A stretch of DNA of 64,000 nt, from positions 2,733,501 to 2,797,500 of the forward strand of contig BRXU01000009.1 in NCBI GenBank assembly GCA_030267565.1, read 5' to 3'. This document shows positions 12,924 through 24,900 of the stretch, one piece after another; within the stretch, counting starts at the first letter, position 1; each line of letters starts with the position of its first letter. The notes below the pieces were generated by a model. The model was not told the DNA's origin and did not search any database. It saw nothing but the letters and a program-made list of their open reading frames with translations. This stretch comes from Pleodorina starrii (Eukaryota > Chlorophyta > Chlorophyceae > Chlamydomonadales > Volvocaceae). The position numbers and the translations under genes were made by a program.

Positions 12924-15558
12924 CGCTAGGGCAAGAGGGCAAGGAGGTACCGGAGGGCAAGGCCTGGGAGAGCAGAAGCCTGGCTGTCCGGCTTTTCTCC
13001 TGGAAAACCGGCTGGCTTGATGTCGGCCCTGGTAAGAAGGACACCCACTTGTGTCGAAGGGGAAAACAATGGAAAAGGAACGAGGACTGGGTTGACACCA
13101 CAACAGCGCACACTGCCTAGGAGTACTGACGATCGAGTGCCTGAGGGTGTGCGGGAAGCGAGGCAAAGAAGCCCGGTCGGCGGGGATATGGAGAAGGACA
13201 GCCGGTCCGGGTGACGCGCTCCGAGTCTCGCGGCGCGCGCGAGGGAAAGGGCGAGCGTGCTCGATCAGAACGAACGATTCCCCGGGGGATGCGCATTTCT
13301 TATGTTGAGAAGATTGTATGTATTAGGCCTATTCACGGTCCTGTGGTGTGGGCAGCATTTGGGACTCGACCTACGAAATGGCGCAGCGGGCGACATTCGA
13401 GCGCTGTGTTGGTGACTGTGACTGTGACGCGGCATGCAATGGGATGCGCGCGTGCGACGCGTGCGTGCACGCACTTGCCTGCTGATCTCTGTCTGCCGCG
13501 CGCGTGTGTGTATGTGTGTGTCTGACGTACCGGCATCTATCCTGTCTGTTCCTGCCCCCCTGCGTGTGGCTGGCTGGAAGCAGGTCCCTTGCGTTCTGTG
13601 CTTGGGTGGGAAGCGGGTGCCGATGAGTTGTGGATCTGGATCTGGATCTGAATCTGGAACGTGAGGACAAAGGATGGGCGGGAGGCGCATGCGAGGGGGA
13701 GCACAAGTCGTTGGGAACTCGGGTGTTGTGACTTTGCATGCATCCAAGGGACCTTGAGCGCTCGGCAAGGGGGCGTTTGGCGCGCGGCTTCACGTCGCCT
13801 GTCGGTTGCCCAAACCGCAGATGGGCGGCCCCGTACAGAGCTAGCTACTGACCGACATCCAAGTATTATAACAAGCGTCACAGACAGCGGCCGCAGCCGT
13901 GCTGGCGCTGATGAATACAGCGACGATCGACCATCAACTCGGCTGCACGAGGCTGCTTAAAGCCGACCACGCGGCTGCTCCACGTGCGGTCGTGGCAAGG
14001 GCGTTGCAGCAGCAGGCACCCGCTCGGTTGCCTGGTTACCGTCGACTTGTGTTGTTTGGGTCATGGTTGTCTCTCCGAGTGGGTGTGAAGAGCCTTTGTT
14101 AGTGATCGGGTCGCCGCCCTCAGAAGTCGGGGCCCTGACCGCGGTCCGAAACATACGCGGTCGTTGCGTCATTTACGAGCGGGCCGCCGCCGCCACCGCC
14201 GGCCCAACCACACAAAACGCTACTGACGATGTCGCCTTACTGACTCCAAGGACGTGCTTGGACGAAAGGAGCACACCCCCTGCCCTGTTCCTGTTCTAAT
14301 CCTTTTCAATGCGATTGGAGGCATTAAGGACTTCGGGTGCCGCCCAACGATCGTTGGGAGAAGGGCTGGGAGAAGGTGCGTCGCATCCCCGCCGTGGTGC
14401 AGACCTGCGGGTGGCCGTGCACCCAACCCTCCGATCAGCCTCGCCCCACGCCCACGCCCGCGAGTGTGGAAGCCCCGTAACGTCTTCCGCCTTGGCGCGT
14501 TCGCCGCCAGCGGTTACCAAAGCCACAAACGACACGCCACCCGACCGTCGCTCTGTCATGCGGCCCCGCGTCACTCTGCGCGTAGGGTCCGTGTAGTCCT
14601 TGACAGAAAACACTCTCACCACACACACAGTCACACACACCTCGGGTACCTAGGCCTTGGCCCGGCAGCCGAAGAATTGCCACCTCAAAGCTCGCGGCAG
14701 TCCGGCTGCAAAGATGCGATACTTCACGCACGTCCCCTGCCAAATAGCACGGCCAAACCCCCCCTCCCGCGGTTCACTCAGTTTCCCGCCTGCTCCCCGT
14801 CAAATCCTCACCGCCAATGCGCGGGTTACGGGCAGCCTGGTTGCAGCGCCGCCGCCATATTATGCAGGTCATTTTATGTGGCAAGTAAACAACTACAGCA
14901 CGCGCCCATAGCTTTGGTCCCCCCTAGGTTAATCTGTGACCCCTGCAGTGCGACACGGCAATTCGACAGTCGAGTGCGCTTCAATCGGTTTCAGTCACTC
15001 GCTCGCCGGTGCCAGGGACGTCGCCGCGGCCGTCACCATTGCCGCTGCTGCCGCCGCTGCTGCTGCTGCTACAGCAGCAACATCAGCAGCAACAACAGCA
15101 GCAACGGCCGGGGTAGGGTACCTCTGAGCGCAAACATGCAACCACACACAGAAACTGTACCCGCTAAACCTCAAAGTCCTCAACAACTCAAACTCCGTCA
15201 TTGGTGTACGTCCTTCGGTCCTTGGCTGCCAGCCAGCTTGCCCGGATACACCTTATCCTGGCTGGCCCTCCGCCCGCAAACTCACCCCGCATTCCCCCCC
15301 GTGGAGTCAGCCACGCACAATTGCATCAAGTGCCTACAAGCACACACATACACCACAAACACACGTACTGGACACACACACACATACATACACACACGAC
15401 CAGCCGAGAAACTGGCTTGCGTGGCAAGCTGCTGCTGGCAGTCTTGCCCTGAATCCATGGATCCATGAATCTATGGATCCAATCCGGCACCCGGTCCCCC
15501 TCCCCGACCGAGATGGCCCGACTGTCCTTCCAAGCCAACGGGTACGACAGCGACCCAG
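12924..15558. other. Convergent 3' spacer, no gene seen
   Basis: Lies between the stop of the large + strand gene and the stop of the minus-strand kinase, so it should hold both 3' UTRs. Contents I can see are TG/CA-rich stretches (13500-13525, 14620-14645, 15350-15400), a GGATCT-type short repeat near 13630-13660 and a GCT/CAG patch at 15040-15105. Open frames here, including a 404-codon one at 14254-15468, run across CA repeats and lack conserved-looking protein. Confidence 0.6.
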
Positions 15559-18500
15559 CTAGCAGATTACGCACTGCTGCGTGCAGCCAGGCGACGGACC
15601 GTCGAAAGGCTCCCGAGGCGCCGCCTTAGCGGCGGCCGACGCCTCCGGCGCCTTGCCGCCGCCCCGGGGCGACGCCGCCGCTGGGCTGGCGGCGCCGTCG
15701 AGCTCCCTCGACAGTTGTCGCAGCTGCGCCTCGGCCTCCGCCATGGTGGGTCGCTGCACGGGGTCCTGATGCCAACAGGACTCGATCAGGGACCAGGCGG
15801 CGTCGGAGACGGCCCGGCTGCGGGCGGGCCGGTAGCCCTGCGCGACCTGCACGGAGTGCCGGGTACCGCCCGCCCGGCGGGGGGGGGGCACGATGTTATC
15901 AAGCAACGTGCAACACACAACATGTTGGGGCCCCAACGGGGGGACGACCGGTTCGTGGTCGCTGTTGCTGCCTTTCCTTACATGGCGGTGACAGATGCCG
16001 TACAGATGCCGTACAACAGGCAGGACACAGACCCACAGGTCGAGGTTGCACGGCAGTAACTCGAGGTGCCTTTCACAATACAAGTTGTTGCATCATTTAA
16101 GCTGTTCGCGCGTCTCCCCCAGGTACAGGTACAGGTACAGGTACCTTTGCCGCATATCCCTGCGAGTCCTTGACGCCCATCCTGGCCGCTCGGCCCGTGT
16201 TGAAGATGCTGATGGACAGCAACTCCCCGGCCAGCAGCTCGTAAGCAAGCACGCCGAAGGAAAACACGTCCGATCGCTCGTTGCAGGGCAGGTTGTTGAA
16301 GACCTCTGCGGCGGCGGGCGCATGGAGAGAACAAGGCAGGAGGGAATGCACATGCCACACGCTGATCAAGCCGTCACTGATCACGCCCCAACGCCACTGG
16401 ACACCCCCCAGCCACCGGCCAGGACGACGAGCGAGATAAGCAATGACGCTTGGCTGCTCGCCAAGCCGCCGTCAAGCGCGCTGGCTCACTGAACAGCAGC
16501 ACCGAACTAAAGCCGTTGTTGGCTTCCGGCGCTTCCCCAAGGCCTGCCTGGCGAACCCACCCAGCTGCTGCCGGCTGTGCGCCCGAAGACGAACTAAGCC
16601 GTTGCGTGGGCAGTGCTGTATATCGGTTGCCTAATTAGGATAGCTCCCAACATGCGCGACCGACTCCCGACCTCGACGCACCTGGCGCCATGTAGAGGAA
16701 GGACTCGGCTTTCTCTGAGGAGTGGGCGCGGCAAGGCAAGCAAGCAGGCAAGCAAGCAAGCAGGCAGCAGCCAGTTACTGTGGGGTGGGGCCGTCCGGCC
16801 AACGAAGAAACGCCTTTCGCGTGGGAGCTTCTTTTTTGGACGTGAATGGTGGTGGTGGTGGTGGTGGTGGTGGTGGTGGAGATGATGGCGGCGTCGGTGA
16901 TGGGCCGTGGCTGTGTGGTGGGTAATGGTGGGAGGGCTGAGCGTGCGAGGCGGCGGGCGGACTCTTGGCGGGCGGACTCTTGGCAGGCGGGCGGCGGGCG
17001 GGCGGCGGGCGGACTCCTCACCAGACAGGCCGTAGATCCGCTCCATCTCCCGGGGCTGTAGCGGCTCCAATGCCGACATCCCAAGCTGCTTGAGCAAGCT
17101 CTCGACGTCACCCAGCCCGGAGGCAGGGCTCGCCGCCGGCCCATCCGGCGCGTCCGCTTTACCGCCTCGCCTGGGGGTGTTCACAACAGAAAACACGCCC
17201 AAAGCGCACAGGCGGCGCGAGCGAGTCCAGTGCAGGAGTCGCACGCAATAATGAAGGTAAGAAATAAGTTAGTACTGTAGTACGATACGATACATGTACG
17301 TCGCCGGGAGAGCTAGTGCAGGAAAGGAGACCTTTCATTTCGGCAAAAGAGGAAGCTTACAGCTGGTCTGGTGACGTGCTTGGTGTCGGGCCTGTGTGGG
17401 CAGCGCCTCCTCCTCCTCCTCCTCCTCCTCCTCCGCCGCCGCCGCATCTCTCGCCGTCGCCGGCGTTGCGCGCCGAAGTGGCTTTGTGCTGCGCCGGCCG
17501 CCCCGGCCCACACGAACGGCACGCTCCGTTCGCCGCTGCGCACGCGCCGCTGCCGCCGCCGCCGCCGGCGGCCTCCCTGCCCTGCTCCGTCGGCACACAA
17601 TTCAGGAAGTGGCGCATTCCATGAGGTGAGCTGACGCTAGCATGGATTAGACGACGGCGCAGTCTTCTTCAGAGCTGCGCGAAAAGGCGTGACGGTATCT
17701 TGCATGCTTCCACCGTTTCATGCACAGACCACCAAGCATACACGCCCCGAGGGTTTTGGCACCACAAGCGCTGTGTACAATTTGAGGTACGATTCGCCAG
17801 TAGACGCTTACCAGAGAAGGGCTGCGGGCGCCCTGGCTGTCGTCTTCATCGCCGCCGCCGCCACAACTACCACCACCGTTGGTCGAGCCGTCCGCGAGGG
17901 GGTTGAAGATTGTCTGCGTGAACGCGCGCCGCCGCAGCGCGTTCGAACGGTCGTCGTACAGTACGGCATGGAGGCCGAAGTCGGACAGTTTGCAGGTCAT
18001 ATCGCCGCCTCCGCCTCCGCCTCCACCGCCTCCACCGCCTCCGCCGCCGGCCGCGGCGGCGGAAGCGCGGCCCAACAGGACGCTTCCCTACGCTTGCCCC
18101 CAACGAGGCGAACGAGGAAAGGGAGGGTGAGTTATCCTGGGAACGCACGCACGCATACACACACACGCCCGCACACACAAAATTGATTGCTCGCCCTTAA
18201 CGGTATACACACACAAACACACAACTACACACACACGCACTCGCAAACATACGGCCGCACACTCGCGCTGCAGAAAATGCGCTTCTCCGAATTAGGCGAA
18301 GCAACTTACCGCTCGGATGTCCCGATGTATGATGGGCGGCTTTTGGCCGTGCAGGTACGACAGCGCCGAGGAGACCTGGTGCCGTACAAACATCCGGAAG
18401 CAAGTCCCAGGTGAGGCAATAAGGCGGGCAGCCGGGAGGTTGGCGCGGCAACGGGATGTGTTGAGTTATTGCAGGTCGGGTCGGGTCGGGTCGGGGCGGG

Positions 18501-20219
18501 GGCGGGGGCGGGGTGGCGAGCAATGCTTTTATGGAGTTTGCAATTTTACGACTGAGGCGACTGAGGCCTCGAACGCGTTTTCCAGTTCGTTGGCGTTGGG
18601 TCGTATCGGGCGCCAGTGCGGGCGGGCGCCCGCCATGGATTGCTGCCCTGTCCCGCACCAGAAGACGACACGAAGGTAACCATTCTCTCCTCCGCCCCGA
18701 TCTCTCGGTCTCATTTCTTTCATTCGGTCCCGTTCCGCCTCATCCGGCCTCCATCTCCTCCCTCGCTCGGTGTCCTCTTGCGGCCATGCCTGCTTCACTG
18801 CACTGCTTGACGGGGCGCCGCCGGTCGACGAAACAGCGGCACCCCGACGCCGAGGCCGAACCCAGTCTGACACCACCCCACCACCCTCTTCCGAGTTTCG
18901 ACCCACTTGCCTGAACAAGCCATCTTACTGCCTCGCCGGTCTTGTACACGCGCCGCCCAGCCGCCATACCCCGAGTGATCAGGTCCTTGACTGTTTGCGA
19001 CTGCACGCATACGTTGTACGGCATACGACAGTATACGACATACGGCTGCGTGACCGCCGAAGCTACGGCACATAGCTGTTGTAGCTTTGCCCTCGGCACC
19101 CCATCGCAGTGCGTGCACTGCGCTTTCGGGCGCTTTCGCTTACGTGTACTCAAAACGCCCAGGCGTGACATCCTCGGGTAGGGATGTCACGCCTGGGCGC
19201 TTTGAGTACCCGTATATCAATCGATGCTAGGATGCATGAAGGTAAGGGCAGGGACAGGTATAGCCGTGGGGAGGACGAGGTAGGTCCGCATGAAGTACGG
19301 CATCTGTCCGCCACGCGGCCTATCGTACCTCACAGCGATCAATCGCCATGGCCAGGGCTGGAGCTGCCTGATTTGGCACGAAGCCGCCCGGCAGCTGCGC
19401 CACGCCAAAGCACCGCACGATGTGCCTGTGTGTATATATTGGGGCCGGGCGCGGCCAGCGCCAGGCAAAGGGAGGCGGCGAGGGTGCGCGCGAGCATGGG
19501 CGTGTCGAGAGGGTGTCACGTGAACAGCGGCGGGGCCGGGCAGGACGCGGCTGGCGGTGCCGGGTGTCTGCCCGTGGTAAGAGCCCGATACCGGTACGGC
19601 AAATTAGTAACATGGGGTGTTCTTGCGAGTGGGCTGGTGTTCTTCAGAAGGTGCTGCTTGTGGCGTGATGGTTGCTGTCTGACGGGTGAGGCTGGTTGGT
19701 GGGCGTGACGGAGCGCCACATGCGCACGTGATATGGTTTAGGCATGACGGTCGAGTACGTATGGTTACGTACTCGGGAAGCGCAGCGCGCCTCCGCGACT
19801 TCACATGAGCTTATTTACTCCCGCCCAGTCCGTCCCAGCCCAGGGCGTCTGGCATTGGCAAAGTCCTGCCTTTCTCCCGCCCAAGGCTGCGGCTTACAAA
19901 TTAGCAAGCCGTAGTGAACGGGCAGGCAGAGCGTACGGTAAGGCGCTCACCTGTGATCCAGCTGCATGCAGATTTTCGCCTCTCTCAGAAAGATGCGGCG
20001 GTAGAGGTCCTCATCCGCCGATGGCGTGCTGTGCCCATTGATAACCGCGCCAGACTTGGCAGGCTTACATTTGGGGCTCAGAACCTTCAGCGCAATTTCC
20101 TGTCCCGACCAACTTGCGCTCCACAGGCTCGTAGAGCCAGACTCTCCAGGCAACAGTTCATGGACTTGCAGTTGCCGCAAATCCAGCTTTTGCGGCAAGT
20201 CATCATCATAACTGGCCAT
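15559..20219 (-). CDS. TKL-like protein kinase, catalytically degenerate paralogue (K1)
   Basis: Minus-strand exons in gene order: 20219-19951, 19425-19329, 19045-18911, 18375-18310, 18087-17812, 17581-17361, 17170-17022, 16714-16682, 16305-16145, 15846-15559. Phases fit throughout, for about 564 aa. Lys45 (ALKVL) is the ATP-anchoring lysine, and a kinase alpha-C REAKICMQL block follows. The catalytic loop reads HRDIRA-GS (184-191), so the usual Lys is Arg and the usual Asn is Ser. DFG is present at 225-227. APE lies at 414-416, so about 190 residues, including a polyGly run and an extra exon (17581-17361), sit in the activation segment. SDVFSFGVL and the RPTM block are typical of TKL kinases. 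The glycine loop (LPGESGST) is also altered. The protein ends GCTQQCVIC, a CaaX-like terminus. The intron after 18911 has a GC donor, and exon 18087 uses a TAG acceptor. Family is seen from motifs; reduced activity is inferred. Confidence 0.85.
16117..16144 (-). repeat. Tandem GTACCT hexamers at a 5' splice site
   Basis: On the minus strand the donor of exon 16305-16145 is followed by a head-to-tail run of GTACCT units, so several near-identical GT donor-like sites sit in tandem directly after the exon. Confidence 0.85.
16847..16879 (+). repeat. (GGT)n microsatellite
   Basis: About eleven GGT triplets in the intron of the minus-strand kinase between 16715 and 17021. Confidence 0.95.
17407..17434 (+). 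repeat. (CCT)n microsatellite inside a kinase exon
   Basis: Reads as GGA/GAG triplets on the coding minus strand and encodes part of the polyGly stretch of exon 17581-17361 in the activation-segment insertion. Confidence 0.9.
18001..18050 (+). repeat. GGC/GGA/GGT triplet tract encoding polyglycine in K1
   Basis: Encodes the roughly 15-residue Gly run located between the catalytic loop and the DFG motif of the minus-strand kinase. Confidence 0.85.
19146..19208. repeat. Near-perfect 28-bp inverted repeat (hairpin) in a kinase intron
   Basis: Two arms of about 28 bases (19147-19174 and 19181-19208) are inverted copies differing at about one position and are separated by about 7 bases. They share the core GCCCAGGCGTGACATCC. 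The hairpin lies in the intron 19046-19328 of the minus-strand kinase. It could be a MITE remnant, a small-RNA precursor-like stem or an intronic structure. Confidence 0.85.
19751..19774. repeat. Perfect 10-bp palindromic arms CGAGTACGTA
   Basis: CGAGTACGTA and its reverse complement flank a 4-base spacer in the first intron of the minus-strand kinase. Confidence 0.8.
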
Positions 20220-21991
20220 CTTAAGTTTACGTATTAGTACAAGGTGATGTCGGTTCTGCAACGCACCTCGCGCACGATCCTACAGCACCCGAGGTTGCTA
20301 CTTTACGCACGGCTGCGATGATTTCAGAACAGTAAACTTTTGGGCATAACAGAATAACTTTAGACAAGTGACCATAATGTGTTTTTGTGTACCTTGCGCG
20401 CTGCGCTGTGCGGCGCTGTGATAACGGTGCAGCGCCGGACAGTCTGTCGTGCACGTGCTTTCCGCGCGGTTACTGATAAGCCGAATTCATAAGTAAATTC
20501 ATCAACTATATTTGCGTTTTTGAATTATAATTCGATGATGGCGACACCACGTTTAAAGGTAGGGTTTGCTGTACTGGACTCCGTTGCAACGCTTTGGAAC
20601 GCGCATCCGCGCTCCTCCTGGGTTTCGTAAGGAGAACATCTCTCAGCCGCGTTATTAACTCGATCACAGTCTGTCAACAGTTAACCCTACCTCCCATTGC
20701 CATTACCTAGTTTCTAGTACCTGGCTTAGTCCAGGGAGGCCGGACTCGTAGCAGTCATGGTGCTCAGGCAAGGCCCACCAACCCTTGCTGAGGCAAGTCC
20801 AGGGAATTCTTCGAGACTAAAATTATCAAAAACGCCGTAATAAGTTGGGGGGGTCTCATGCTCCGTGCGCCCCTAGGTCCTTCCGACGCCGAACCCTTGC
20901 CCCAGTCCCCAAGCGTTTACCATTCACGTGATTGCATGAGGATCATGCACGACACATGTTTCCTGTGTGCTTCTGCCCTCGCGCACGCTGGTCAACCCCC
21001 TTTTACGGAAAGGGCGGCTGTTCGGGCGCTTGCGCTGTAACGCTGCGAATTGCCAGGAAGGGCGCTCCAGTCCTTTTGGACGTTTTGAAAGCTGAAGGTG
21101 CGCCTCGGGTCGCGTACTCTTGTATACGGGCACCTTGGGCCTAGGGACCGACAGGGTCCAACCTGTTCCAACTAGGAGGCTCGATGCATGTGTGCACCAG
21201 GCTGCCCGCTGATACGATTTTATTCGTATCTATACTTCAGCCCACAGTCTTCTTGGTACGTATGCGCGCCTTGACGGCACGCAAGCTTAACAATTTCGTG
21301 GAAAGCTCGTTCGCAGAAATATAATGCAGCCCTGAAACAGACGATTTGTCGCCTGGAGTCGTAGAAGATTAACGATCACGGCGACTTTTGAAATAAACAA
21401 TAATTATTCCTGCAATACCTGATTCGTTTATAAATGTTTTGTTGTTCATCCTCAAGACCATGCTCGATTGCTCGTCAAACCTCGTCGAGGCCGCCGATAG
21501 CGGAAGGTAGCAATTTGGGTCACTTGCTGGAACTTTTCCAGTTAGAAACGTGACATTACTGAAAATTCTATTTAAATCCACTTCTAGCTCTCTTCAGAAA
21601 AACAGAAAAACAGAAACACGGGAACTCGCTGTGGTTCCTTCAGTGCACACGCTGTACTCAAGCACATGACCGCTCACATGACCATAGCACGTGTCTATCT
21701 GTTGCACGTGCAAACCGCATCGCTCGCACTAGTACCAAATATAGTAGGTCAGGAGCTACAGCTGACACCAACAGCTGCCAACACTGTAAGGGGTACGGCG
21801 CTTGGAACGGGTTGCCGTGTCAGTAGAGATCACGTCCGGAAGCAGATGCGCAAGGCTCTTACGAGGGACAATTTAGAAGCCTGACATTATTCTTGTCTTG
21901 TAGCGACCAGTTTGCACGGTTGGATTTTGGTGCTCCCGAAACGGTATTGTGTACACATTCACATAGGATGGACACCTGTCGGGAACCTAGA
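20220..21991. promoter_or_regulatory. Shared upstream region of the divergent kinase pair
   Basis: About 1.77 kb between the start codons of two head-to-head kinase paralogues. It is visibly more AT-rich than the flanking genes (runs such as TATTTAAAT at about 21570). I see no open frame worth calling. Both promoters and 5' UTRs must lie here. No specific element is assigned. Confidence 0.55.
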
Positions 21992-24900
21992 ATGGCCTCC
22001 ACGACGAAAGGCTACGACAAGGTAGCCCACGTGCTGGATTTGTCCAGCTTGCACGTGAAATACGAGCTGGGACGAGGCGGTTTTGCGAGCTGCTGGTCGG
22101 CAACTCTCAACGGCGAGGGCGTAGCTGTGAAGGTCCTCAAACCCCGTCCGAAGGCTGCAGCAAACAAGACTTCCCCGCCTGATGCGGAAACTACCCTCAG
22201 CGAGCAACGATGGAAGGAAGAACTGGAAGACCGAATGTTCCTGCGGGAAGCACAAGTCATGATGCAATTAGAGCACAAGTAAGATGGTCTTGTCCGCTGC
22301 AATGCACGGCCAGTTGGCCTGCTAGCTCTACCCTCGGAACGACCCTTCAGATGGCCTGCAGCCTATTATAACAACAATTGCATAAATATATTGCGTATTT
22401 TGCTCCTGATTTTTCATCGTTTGGCCCTGTTCGGACTGCGAAGCAAAGGACCGAAGGTATATGCCATCAGATGGGGACGGGGAAGCCAGTCCGCTCTTGG
22501 ATGTCAAAATGGGCTGGCACTGGTAAATATAGCCACATCTCTGTTAGGATTTCGAATCTTGTCTTAGGGGTGTGATAGGGCGTCTCAGGTACGGTTGGGC
22601 CCACTTCAGGCCAACGCCCGTCTCATAGCGCATGAGCGTCCGCGGCTGTAAACTGAATAATTAACCGAAAATCTCACTAGTTTTTAGCCTTGCATCCTCA
22701 AGGCCGGCGATTGTTGCGAGGCGGCGTTTCGCCTTCTCGCGCCATCTTTGACGTGAGAAAAACATTTCTTACCATGTTAGACGACCCTCCATTACACGAC
22801 CAAGTGGAATGGTTCTAATATATTTATATTTGTATTTGGCGTCGTGATGAACTGCCGTTTTGCGGGTACCCGTATGCCCGCTCGTCGCACGCAGATAGCC
22901 AGCATGCCAACTGTCTGCCCCATATTACTAATGAAAAAACGCGACACCTTGCAACTGCATAACACACAGTTATATAAAGTCAACAACTACTGTACGTCCA
23001 TGCGCAGTCCATGCGCATCCATGCACTTGCCGGATAGACATGGATCTTCAGACATTGGTGGTGCCGGTTGCGGCACCCACCATCACTCTCCAAACGTAAA
23101 TAAAGTGGCTGCTTATAAAAATTAACGTTTCATGAAACTTTGTTTTGGATTTAAGCAATTACATGCGTCCCAACCAACGTCGCGACGCGCGTCGGCGCGC
23201 AGGCACTTGGTGCGCTGCTTCGCCGTGGCCCGGCTGCCGAGCGGCTTCATCCCCAAGCATCCCGAACCAGCACTGGCGATTATTCTGGAGCTTTGTGAGG
23301 TGCGGTGGGTGCCGCCCCTTGCGCCTTCTCTGTCTCACCTCTTAACCACCTCTGGGGTGGTGCTGCAATCGATCGGTGCTGTCGCCTGCCTTGCCTTGCC
23401 ATTGATGCGCACCCGACGCGACGCACCGCGTCCGTGTTATCAATGAGACAGGGATACTGCGGCTCCGATCAACTTACAGCGGACAGCGAGCAGTTGTGCT
23501 TGTGACTGAACATGTCCGCGTGTGCGTGCTTCCGCGTGCGTATGCCGAACAGGCGAACACGGTCAAGGACCTCGTCGTTAAGGGCATGGCGGCGGGGCGA
23601 CGCGCCTTTAAGGCAAAGCAGGCGTGCGAGTGGCTTCTGCAGGTATGTACTGTGCCGCAGCTGGGGTAGCGTTTACATTGGTCAAACCTTCATGGGCAGA
23701 TTCTTACGGGCAGCATTGGCTCCAGTCCCAGCGAAGATGTTGCCAAACGCACGAGTAAGCCTGTGGCGCGGTGGCCTGAACGGCTCCGCCCATGCCGTGT
23801 AGGGTTTCGGCTCTACACACCTACCGGTAAATACCTGCACTTCGTTTACGACGGTTCCACATGATATCCGGATATCGCCGTACTGCCGTACAGGTCGCCT
23901 CCGCCTTGGCGCACCTCCACAGCCAGAAGCCGCCCATCATCCACCGAGATGTGAAACCCGTGAGTGAGTGGCTGCCGTACTTGCCAATGTACGGGTGGTT
24001 GCCGTACTTGCCTATCTGCAGATGCCGCTGTCCAGCTTGTACCGCTGCGGCAAGCTCTCGTAAACCCCCCCCCAAAACGGGTATCGGCACGGCGGCACAG
24101 AGGTAACACCTCCCTACCATTCCTGCCCCAGATCAAGTGCCGCAAAGGGCGCCCACCCGCCGAAACCATAGCCGTCAGATACAAGCAAGCTTGCATCAAA
24201 TTTCCTAGACCCCTTGAAAATCCTTTCAAAACTCTTTTGTTTTAGGCCGCGCTCACCCCAGCACTCCCCAGCAGGGCGTAGAAGCGTGAGCAAAGGCCCC
24301 ACTGGCTGCCCCCTCATCCCCCTGGCTGCCACCTCAACAGGAGAACATTCTACTCAAGCGTGACGGCGGAAAACTCATTTGCAAACTATCGGATCTGGGT
24401 TTGCATGCCGAGATGTCGATGGATCGGCCCGCCATGCTGCGTCGCCGCTCCACTATTGACATGACAGCCAGCAACCACCACGCCTCAATCGCGGCGACGA
24501 CGACGACGACGGCGGCGACGGTGACGGTGACGGCGACGGCGGCAAGCTCGATGAAGGCACTGCCGCTTGTGGTCGCCAAAGACAAAGGACGGGCGGGTGC
24601 GGCTGCTGCAGTCGCAGAGGCGGCGACGCGCACCGCCGGCGCCGGTGCGACCGTCGACGCGTGTGGCGACGGCGAGGGTGCCGAGCAGTCGCCCTTTCTG
24701 ACGGTGGTCGTCGCTCCCAGCTGCAGCTCCTCCGCCGTCGGTGAGTCTGGTGCTGCAGATGATGGTGCTACTGTTTGTGCTACTGCTCGCGTCAGTGCTG
24801 CTGTTGCTACAGCTCCTGCTACCGGTACTGCTACTGGGGTTGCGGTTGTCAGCGACAATGTTGCGGCTGCTGCTGCAGTTGGAGGTGAGGTAGGGAGCCG

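Noticed and set aside
14254..15468. 404-codon plus-strand open frame
   Set aside because: Runs through CA microsatellites and the GCT patch, has no conserved-looking block, and lies where two 3' UTRs converge.
17647..17811. Open frame continuing past the K1 exon at 17812
   Set aside because: The strong donor GTAAGC at 17811 and the matching phase of exon 17581-17361 fit better than read-through.
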